From: CAZYJD01 sp964647785
GTDB lineage: Bacteria; Bacteroidota; Bacteroidia; NS11-12g; UBA9320
Assembly: GCA_964647785.1 (NCBI GenBank)
Contig: CAZYJD010000065.1
Coordinates: 1-11,583, forward strand
Length of the DNA: 11,583 bases
Reading direction: 5' to 3'
The notes beneath the pieces were generated by a model. It was given only the letters and a program-made list of their open reading frames with translations, had not been told where the DNA came from and made no database searches. How positions within the stretch are numbered: position 1 is the stretch's first letter; each line of letters starts with the position of its first letter. Of the stretch, positions 1 to 4,507 are shown piece by piece. The translations under genes and the position numbers were made by a program.

Positions 1-2
1 CA

Positions 3-254
3 GGTGGCACATCTGCTCTAGTAGATTCAGCTCTTATTAAAAGATCAGCTGAAGACATTAAATACCTCATCAATAACCCACCAAACTATGGCGGTGGTGG
101 CACATATAACTCAGGAGGCAATGAGTTGCTAGGTGGCTGTGGTAGTGAATACTCGGTTACGCTAAGACCGAATGACCCTACCAGTATAATCATCCACAGC
201 TTTGGTGCTTTTGATTTAGGGGGCCATACCAAATGCCCACATCGAGAGCGATGA
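3..254 (+). CDS. Upstream half of a frame-split protein of unknown function (5' end outside the window)
   Basis: The third forward frame is open from the window edge to a TGA at 252-254, giving 83 residues with no start inside the window, so this is the continuation of a longer gene. The visible part contains a glycine-rich patch (NNPPNYGGGGTYNSGG) followed by GGCGSEYSVTLRPNDP and a hydrophobic, beta-like IIIHSFGAFDLGG. The other two forward frames meet stops within the first 40 bases. Natural-looking protein sequence stops at about base 222, and the last residues (HTKCPHRER) look like frameshift readout. The first frame, open from 220, continues the protein: removing one G from the run at 219-223 joins them as DLGAIPNAHIESDD. 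I do not recognise the family. The Gly-rich stretch could be a linker before a C-terminal domain of a secreted protein, but that is inference. Confidence 0.6.
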   Translation, partial: GGTSALVDSALIKRSAEDIKYLINNPPNYGGGGTYNSGGNELLGGCGSEYSVTLRPNDPTSIIIHSFGAFDLGGHTKCPHRER

Positions 255-729
255 CTATCTGGCTGCATATATCGATTATAAGAAAACGGATGAATGCTGC
301 AATGAAGAGGTATTTAATTGGGTGATTGGTGTAAATGGTGCTCAACAAAACGAAGAAGCTTTACGATGTGTAAATAGTTTTTTCCAATCTCGTCCGGTAA
401 ATATAAATCCGCAATATCCAAATCAGCCTTTCTTATATTGGACTAGTAATCACGAGTGGGGCTTTGAAAGATCCGATAAATGTCCCCCAGATTATTTTGA
501 AGCATTTGTGGTAAAGAGTGACGATGATATAATCCCAATAGGCACTGAGTATTCAGTTGCCTCTATTTTGACCGGTAATGTGTTAAAGACAGCATCATTA
601 GAAACAGCTTTAACATTGGGTGAGCTAAAACAGCAAATTGCTAGCGAAGGTAGCTTTCGCCATAGCTTTTACTCGCTCAAGCTAGCAAGCGGAAACGAAG
701 TTCAATACTTGAAAATTTATATTGACTAA
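220..729 (+). CDS. Downstream half of the same frame-split protein, unknown function
   Basis: The first forward frame is open from 220 to TAA at 727-729 and reads as convincing protein throughout. It contains no ATG; the first usable start is a GTG at 322, and coding-quality sequence (IPNAHIESDDYLAAYIDYKK) already lies before it. It is therefore better explained as the C-terminal part of the gene entering from the left, displaced by one base at the G5 run, than as an independent gene. The segment has scattered cysteines (DECC, LRCVN, DKCPPD), aromatic patches (QPFLYWTSNHEWGF) and no membrane segment. No domain is recognised. A lipoprotein gene begins 2 bases after the stop, so the two were probably translated from one mRNA. 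Whether the split is a real mutation or a homopolymer sequencing error cannot be decided here. Confidence 0.6.
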   Translation, partial: GAIPNAHIESDDYLAAYIDYKKTDECCNEEVFNWVIGVNGAQQNEEALRCVNSFFQSRPVNINPQYPNQPFLYWTSNHEWGFERSDKCPPDYFEAFVVKSDDDIIPIGTEYSVASILTGNVLKTASLETALTLGELKQQIASEGSFRHSFYSLKLASGNEVQYLKIYID

Positions 730-731
730 TT

Positions 732-1352
732 ATGAAAAATTTATTAATAATTTTAATTGCCATCCTTATAAGCCTCTCGGCTTGTAAGGATGATTGTTTG
801 ACTTGTCCAGAGAATGAAGCTGTTATTAATGGTAAGTGTCAGTGTGTAGGAATTAAGTTTCAAAATGAATGTCTAAGTAAATCAACTGCACTTAGTCCAT
901 CAACATTAGGGTTAACAAACATTAAAAACCCTTTAGATGCTTTTATTAGCGAAGCCATTGACATTGATCCGGTATTTGATTTTAACAATCAAATATTGTT
1001 CTTTTATTTATCTGAAATAACTAAATATAATGCTGATACTTATGAAGCCTTATGTGGTATTAGAACAGAGACAAGGGATGTCGCCTATTTATCTGAATTA
1101 CGATCTCCAATCGGTCATCCAAGTCAAGATACTCTTCGTTTTTATGCCCCATCAGCCTTTGAATACAAAGGGTTAGTTTCAAATATTGGCGAATATCCAG
1201 GAATTCATTATTCCACAGAAATAGACGATCAAACCTGTTATTTACGTCCGTATATTAAAATTTTAGACAAGGATTATATACGTGTGACATTTAGGTATGT
1301 AACAGAAAATGAGGAAGTGAAAGCGGAATGTGTGAGACTATTTCATAAATAA
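732..1352 (+). CDS. Cysteine-rich lipoprotein, probably surface-exposed, unknown function
   Basis: The 206-residue product opens with a classic lipoprotein signal peptide: MKN, a run of Leu/Ile, then the lipobox L-S-A-C with C18 as the lipidated cysteine. Residues just after it are K-D-D, matching the K-(D/E)2 lipoprotein export signal described for Capnocytophaga, so export to the cell surface is a reasonable inference. A compact cysteine cluster follows (C22, C25, C36, C38, C47; pattern CLTCPENEAVINGKCQC), resembling the small disulfide-rich, EGF-like segments seen at the N-terminus of many Bacteroidota lipoproteins. The remainder (about residues 60-206) is mixed alpha/beta with two more cysteine-containing stretches and no domain I recognise. 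ATG at 732 lies 2 bases after the preceding stop, which implies translational coupling. The gene is strikingly AT-rich compared with those right of the tRNA. A partner role for the upstream protein, for example as anchor or immunity protein, is speculation. Confidence 0.85.
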   Translation: MKNLLIILIAILISLSACKDDCLTCPENEAVINGKCQCVGIKFQNECLSKSTALSPSTLGLTNIKNPLDAFISEAIDIDPVFDFNNQILFFYLSEITKYNADTYEALCGIRTETRDVAYLSELRSPIGHPSQDTLRFYAPSAFEYKGLVSNIGEYPGIHYSTEIDDQTCYLRPYIKILDKDYIRVTFRYVTENEEVKAECVRLFHK

Positions 1353-1362
1353 GATAGGCTAT

Positions 1363-1445
1363 CACCAACACAAAATAAAACGCAATGCCGCCGCAAGCCT
1401 GTCCCGCAGGCCTTGCGGCACGTGCGTTTATTAAAGCCGTTATAT
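1363..1445 (+). repeat. Long imperfect palindrome with attC-like (integron recombination site) layout
   Basis: Outer pair: CACCAAC (1363-1369) against GTTATAT (1439-1445), sharing the AAC/GTT core required of R'' and R' boxes. Inner pair: AATAAAACGC (1374-1383) against GCGTTTATT (1424-1432), complementary except for one extra A in the left arm, like the extrahelical bases of attC. Four and six unpaired bases separate the outer and inner pairs, and the centre (about 1385-1420) is a further hairpin built from TGCCG, GCAAG and CCTG and their complements. Total length is 83 bp, inside the usual attC range. It lies 10 bases after a lipoprotein gene, in the orientation expected for a cassette. Against this: both outer boxes deviate from the strict consensus, there is only one copy, and no integrase gene is in the window. 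It could instead be an unrelated palindromic repeat. Confidence 0.45.
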
Positions 1446-1511
1446 GCCAGTTAAAAAACTAAATTGCAGACTTGATTCTCGGTAATAAAACAATGAAATT
1501 CAGCAAAAAAA

Positions 1512-2195
1512 ATGAAAATAAAAACAACCCATAAAATAGTAATGCTCTTGCTAAGTGGAAGCCTTCTGTTACAAAATTGCGGGTCCGACGATTTGCCAAA
1601 TGAACACTGCAACAAGCACTGGACACTAAACGAAGCGCATTTGAAAACCCTTCTGTTTGACTATGAGGAAACCGACACCCTCCTGTACAAGCGAACTATC
1701 AACGATGTTGTGACCGACACCGTTGTATTTATAAAGCAACGAAACTACCGGGATATTCTGAAATTTCATAACGGTGACGCCGATGGGGATCCGGCTTGTG
1801 ATGAGCGGGAATTTACCCGGGAACGCATAGGCTGGGATTACAACAGCCAATTTGAAAGTATTTCTTTTAACGTGCAGGTGGTGGCCGGTGGTGCAGGGAA
1901 TGGGAGTGATGACTACATGGTGAGGATAACAGACCATCGACATATATATAATTTGTTAGGCGCAAGCATTGGCAATTTCGGTGTTGATTTTTTGACCAAC
2001 TATAACACTTCGGAAAAAACATATGATTTCACTTGGGATGCCCCATGCGTAACTTCCAATCAGTATACGAATTATGGAGAATTTAATTACAGTATTCGTC
2101 AAAAGACTGAATGGTTTTATTCCTATAATGTGGATTTCGGGATCATCGAAATATCCAAAACCGACCGCACCGAGGTGTGGGAACTAATTCCATAA
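1512..2195 (+). CDS. Putative lipoprotein, unknown function
   Basis: The product is 227 residues. The N-terminus MKIKTTHK is followed by a hydrophobic stretch (residues 9-20) and L-Q-N-C with C23 as the probable lipidated cysteine. N at the position before the cysteine is unusual, since G, A or S is typical. The cysteine is followed by G-S-D-D, similar to the acidic export signals of Bacteroidota surface lipoproteins. The mature part is polar and aromatic-rich, with alternating patterns suggesting beta structure (for example FNYSIRQKTEWFYSYNVDFG near the end) and two further cysteines that could form a disulfide. No family is recognised. The ATG at 1512 is chosen because the earlier ATG at 1493 is out of frame and soon stops. 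It stands alone: an attC-like palindrome lies upstream and no similar element follows it. Both the lipobox and the reading frame look intact. Confidence 0.8.
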   Translation: MKIKTTHKIVMLLLSGSLLLQNCGSDDLPNEHCNKHWTLNEAHLKTLLFDYEETDTLLYKRTINDVVTDTVVFIKQRNYRDILKFHNGDADGDPACDEREFTRERIGWDYNSQFESISFNVQVVAGGAGNGSDDYMVRITDHRHIYNLLGASIGNFGVDFLTNYNTSEKTYDFTWDAPCVTSNQYTNYGEFNYSIRQKTEWFYSYNVDFGIIEISKTDRTEVWELIP

Positions 2196-2334
2196 AGTTC
2201 CTGCGGTGATGTGGCAGATTGAAATGCTCACCCGAATTCAAGGCAAAACCGCCTATATCAGTGGCTTTTAGTGTTTGCCATGCTCCTGATAATAGGATTG
2301 CAATCAAAAAAAGAGAACGTCTACTCAAACTCAT
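2143..2334 (-). pseudogene. Truncated reading frame with an N-terminal signal peptide, possible gene remnant
   Basis: From ATG at 2334-2332 the minus strand encodes MSLSRRSLFLIAILLSGAWQ followed by TLKATDIGGFALNSGEHFNLP. This is a well-formed signal peptide (two arginines, an 11-residue hydrophobic core, then a polar region) and a start of mature protein. After about 40 codons the sequence loses protein character, and the frame runs into the 3' end of the plus-strand lipoprotein gene, stopping at 2143. This pattern suits the 5' remnant of an exported protein gene whose remainder was replaced when the lipoprotein segment arrived. No family can be named from so short a piece. Chance is the main alternative: short hydrophobic frames arise easily, and there is no clear promoter upstream. 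Confidence 0.3.
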
Positions 2335-2534
2335 TACGCAGCAATGCTAATGAAGCCTTTACCCCCTCATGGTGATCGCAGTTACATTGCACTCAGTTTA
2401 GGAACTGATTGATATCATTTCTCCATGCAGTAACAGGATGTTTCATCACTTTTAAATGCCATACACATTCGCCCTTTGTTCAATTCATGAACAAGCTTTG
2501 CTGCAACCGAAATATTGCGCCGAAAATGCTTGCA
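2196..2534. other. Gene-poor spacer between the lipoprotein gene and the glycosyltransferase gene
   Basis: These 339 bases contain no complete gene that I can support. They hold the start of the truncated signal-peptide frame (minus strand, up to 2334), a 7-bp perfect inverted repeat at 2476-2494, and most of a weak stem-loop overlapping the glycosyltransferase stop codon (2517-2543). No attC-like palindrome, transposase fragment or tRNA was found here. The composition is mixed and the stretch reads like decayed intergenic sequence. Confidence 0.5.
2476..2494. repeat. Perfect 7-bp inverted repeat with 5-base spacer
   Basis: TTGTTCA (2476-2482), spacer ATTCA, then TGAACAA (2488-2494). It lies 40 bases beyond the glycosyltransferase stop codon on the minus strand. 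Neither side has a T-run, so it is not a standard intrinsic terminator. It could be an operator-type palindrome, a processing hairpin or chance. Confidence 0.35.
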
Positions 2535-2543
2535 TTATGGCGC
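2517..2543 (-). terminator. Weak stem-loop at the 3' end of the glycosyltransferase gene
   Basis: GCGCC (2517-2521) pairs with GGCGC (2539-2543), and an inner AATG/CATT pairs around a CTTG loop. The stem contains the TAA stop codon of the minus-strand gene (2535-2537). On the minus strand it is followed by AATATTT rather than a proper U-run, so any termination would be weak. Confidence 0.25.
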
Positions 2544-4028
2544 TTTGGAGATTCTTTTCCATACCGTTACCCCTTCTTCAAATTGTGCTTCAGCGGTGTA
2601 AAGTGAATCGGTATAACGCTTTAGAAAAGGATGTCCACTGCCGTAAAGCACCATCCAAGCGGGCGCAGCCGCACGAATCATTTCATATTCACGGGCCACG
2701 TCTATATCAAAAGCCTTGATATGCGATGAATCGTGCATGAGGGTGGTGTGGGGAAAGCGATGAACTGGGGTTCGATCACACAGGAAGTAAATCACGTTCT
2801 TGTAATCCACAAAAATGACTTCATCTTCATCCAAATCAGTCTCAATGATGGCTGCGATTTCTTCGCAGTGATAGTTGCGCTTTTGCAGATCGAAATTCAT
2901 GTGCAATGGAACCATCACAATAGAGATTGGCAATAAAATGCGCCCCAGCTTGAGTAAGCTTCCTCTCACGGCAATGGATATCGAGGGGTGCAGCATAAAA
3001 AAAAGCATGGGTAATAGCGCTTGATACCAATAGTGATAAAAACTTTTACCCGTAAGCAGGATGGCCACCCAACTCATTCCGTTCCACAACAAGGCCTGAA
3101 ACAAATATTTTAGATCTCTTTTGCGAAAAGCCAGGTAGAGTGAATACAGGAACAACAAACTGAGCGGTAAAAAGGAAAGATAAAATGCGCCCATGAAGGA
3201 AAATGCCTCCGCTAAGTTTCGCTCGGTCTGATAACGCGAGGGAATATCTATGACCACATAGATCCATTCTTCCCAGCGGCCGCTCATGGCATAAACGGCT
3301 GCAAAAAGCATCATTGGAAAAAGGAAGGCCATCAGGGAAAAAAATCCATTCCTCCAGAAAGACCAACGAAAAACACTGCTTGGTGCCTTGAGATTCAACA
3401 TCAGCCAAATGGCAGTAAAATCGAAAAGAACATGATACTTGAACAACAAACCAATGCCCATGATAAAGCCGAAAAGCAATTGCCTGTATAAGGCCTTGCC
3501 TTTTTGCAATACAAACAATCCCCAGGCACTGAACAACACAAAAAATATTTCAGTATTTGCCGACCACTCCCAACGATGCACAGCAGCTGCAATAACAAAA
3601 GCCAACCCACAGAATGCAGCAAAGGCATCCTGCTCCCCGAAATGAAACTTTCGCGAACGATAAATAAAGAAACCACTGAAACCAATTGCCAAAGCGGCTA
3701 AAAGACGCACTGTTATTACACTCTTCCACAGGGCCAATACCCCAGCAAAGAGGAGAAAAATACCGGGTGGTTTTACATCCAGAAGAAAATCGTACAGCCA
3801 TTGCCCTTTTAACAATGAGGAGGCAATGATTAAATAAGTACTTTCATCGTGATCAATAACCGCCGTGAAAAAGGATGGCCACCTGAGTAGCACCGCCAAG
3901 AGTACGAAAAACCACCAGGACATTTGAACCGCCCCCACTTTTATGCGCTCGATTAACTGCATGTGAAACAATCTGCAAATTAGGCTTTGTTTCACCAGCT
4001 TCAAAAAAGCCTCAAGACGGCTGCCCAT
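2535..4028 (-). CDS. GT-C family membrane glycosyltransferase (PMT/ArnT-like, GT39/PMT_2 type)
   Basis: The 497-residue polytopic protein has roughly ten membrane segments between about residues 36 and 375 and a soluble C-terminal domain of about 120 residues. The first outside loop carries D-H-D-E (59-62), the position of the catalytic/metal-binding acidic residues in GT-C enzymes. It is followed by STYLIIASSLLKGQWLYDF and KPPG (86-89), typical of the dolichyl-phosphate-mannose mannosyltransferase-like family. A later loop reads SFYHYWYQALLPMLF, also family-like. Such enzymes move a sugar from a polyprenyl-phosphate donor to a lipid, glycan or protein on the outer face of the inner membrane; donor and acceptor cannot be inferred. 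The first 22 residues are not hydrophobic, and the ATG at 3962 (residue 23) has a promoter-like sequence just upstream (3976-4005), so the real start may be there, giving 475 residues. The gene stands alone on the minus strand downstream of tRNA-Val. Confidence 0.85.
   Translation of the reverse strand: MGSRLEAFLKLVKQSLICRLFHMQLIERIKVGAVQMSWWFFVLLAVLLRWPSFFTAVIDHDESTYLIIASSLLKGQWLYDFLLDVKPPGIFLLFAGVLALWKSVITVRLLAALAIGFSGFFIYRSRKFHFGEQDAFAAFCGLAFVIAAAVHRWEWSANTEIFFVLFSAWGLFVLQKGKALYRQLLFGFIMGIGLLFKYHVLFDFTAIWLMLNLKAPSSVFRWSFWRNGFFSLMAFLFPMMLFAAVYAMSGRWEEWIYVVIDIPSRYQTERNLAEAFSFMGAFYLSFLPLSLLFLYSLYLAFRKRDLKYLFQALLWNGMSWVAILLTGKSFYHYWYQALLPMLFFMLHPSISIAVRGSLLKLGRILLPISIVMVPLHMNFDLQKRNYHCEEIAAIIETDLDEDEVIFVDYKNVIYFLCDRTPVHRFPHTTLMHDSSHIKAFDIDVAREYEMIRAAAPAWMVLYGSGHPFLKRYTDSLYTAEAQFEEGVTVWKRISKAP
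3976..4005 (-). promoter_or_regulatory. Possible promoter for the glycosyltransferase gene
   Basis: On the minus strand, TTTG (4002-4005) is followed after 19 bases by TAATTTG (3976-3982), one base short of the Bacteroidota -7 consensus TAnnTTTG. The ATG at 3962 lies 13 bases downstream. If real, translation begins at 3962 and not at 4028. Confidence 0.35.
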
Positions 4029-4038
4029 CGCAGTTATT

Positions 4039-4146
4039 CTATCGGATCAGTTTTAACAAGCGCTCCAAACTTTCTTTCTCACATTGCGCCAAAAAGTGGG
4101 CAAAAGGCACCGAACTCTTTTGCTCATGACTGCGCTCGAGTGTCTC
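4039..4146 (-). pseudogene. Short coding-like fragment, possible 3' remnant of a gene
   Basis: On the minus strand a 35-codon stretch reads as plausible protein (ETLERSHEQKSSVPF then AHFLAQCEKESLERLLKLIR) and ends at TAG (4041-4039), 10 bases before the glycosyltransferase ATG at 4028. It has no start codon of its own except a GTG 22 codons from the end. In the same frame, beyond an in-frame TAA (4149-4147), another 21 codons from ATG 4212 are open. This suggests a decayed gene between tRNA-Val and the glycosyltransferase, but the piece is too short to name and chance is possible. Confidence 0.22.
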
Positions 4147-4253
4147 TTATCGTGAAAGCAAACTTTCGTCCTTCCCCATGATGCCTACGCGCAAGATGTT
4201 GAAGCTTATCATCAAATGATCGAAACGGAGAAAGAATGCATTAAAAAATGGCC

Positions 4254-4283
4254 AAAAAAAAAAGGCCGTTTTACACGACCTTT
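4254..4283 (-). terminator. Rho-independent terminator of tRNA-Val
   Basis: On the minus strand, AAAGGTCG pairs with CGGCCTTT (one T-G wobble) around a 7-base loop TGTAAAA, followed directly by a run of T (4260-4254, continuous with the last T's of the stem). It begins 4 bases after the encoded CCA of the tRNA gene. Confidence 0.75.
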
Positions 4284-4287
4284 AACT

Positions 4288-4365
4288 TGGTGGGAGCTGA
4301 GGGATTCGAACCCCCGACCCTCTGCTTGTAAGGCAGATGCTCTAAACCAACTGAGCTAAGCTCCC
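4288..4365 (-). tRNA. tRNA-Val (anticodon TAC), with encoded CCA
   Basis: The minus strand folds into a full cloverleaf. The acceptor GGGAGCT (5' end at 4365) pairs with AGCTCCC, followed by discriminator A and an encoded CCA (4290-4288). The D stem is GCTC/GAGC. The anticodon stem TCTGC/GCAGA encloses the loop CTTACAA, so the anticodon is TAC, reading GUA and related valine codons. The T arm contains GGTTCGAATCC. It has its own promoter-like boxes upstream and a terminator immediately downstream, so it is probably a single-gene transcription unit. The gene lies where the accessory-looking left part meets the conserved right part, with its 3' end facing left. Confidence 0.97.
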
Positions 4366-4378
4366 TTTTTGAGGGCTG

Positions 4379-4408
4379 CAAATATAAATCGCCCAAATAT
4401 TATTGCAA
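4379..4408 (-). promoter_or_regulatory. Promoter of tRNA-Val, Bacteroidota type
   Basis: On the minus strand, TTGC (4408-4405) and, after 18 bases, TATATTTG (4386-4379) match the -33 TTTG-like and -7 TAnnTTTG elements of the major Bacteroidota sigma factor. The predicted transcript start is about 7 bases before the mature tRNA 5' end at 4365. Confidence 0.6.
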
Positions 4409-4507
4409 GCATTTTTTTACGTCATATGTCAAATCCTTGCTACAATGATCCTTCGGATGTGCATTTAAAGAAATGTGACCCACACAAAAGTTCAGTTACT
4501 TCGCATC

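Noticed and set aside
219..223. Programmed ribosomal frameshift at the G-run
   Set aside because: The needed shift is one base forward, and neither a classical slippery heptamer nor a downstream stimulatory structure is evident. Mutation or sequencing error is simpler.
86..268. Minus-strand 60-codon frame rich in proline near the left edge
   Set aside because: It is the antisense shadow of the frame-split gene; the proline run mirrors the Gly-rich codons of the plus strand, and it has no start context.
1381..1425. Central palindrome as a simple intrinsic terminator for the lipoprotein gene
   Set aside because: The stem is strong, but there is no T-run on either side, and the paired outer boxes extend well beyond it. 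The attC-like reading explains more of the sequence.
1626..1943. Minus-strand 105-codon frame inside the 1512 lipoprotein gene
   Set aside because: It lies wholly opposite an intact lipoprotein gene with a signal peptide and has no recognisable protein features.
4288..4310. Integration (att) duplicate of the tRNA-Val 3' end within the window
   Set aside because: I saw no second copy of the tRNA 3' end in 1-4287, so integration at this tRNA is only a possibility.
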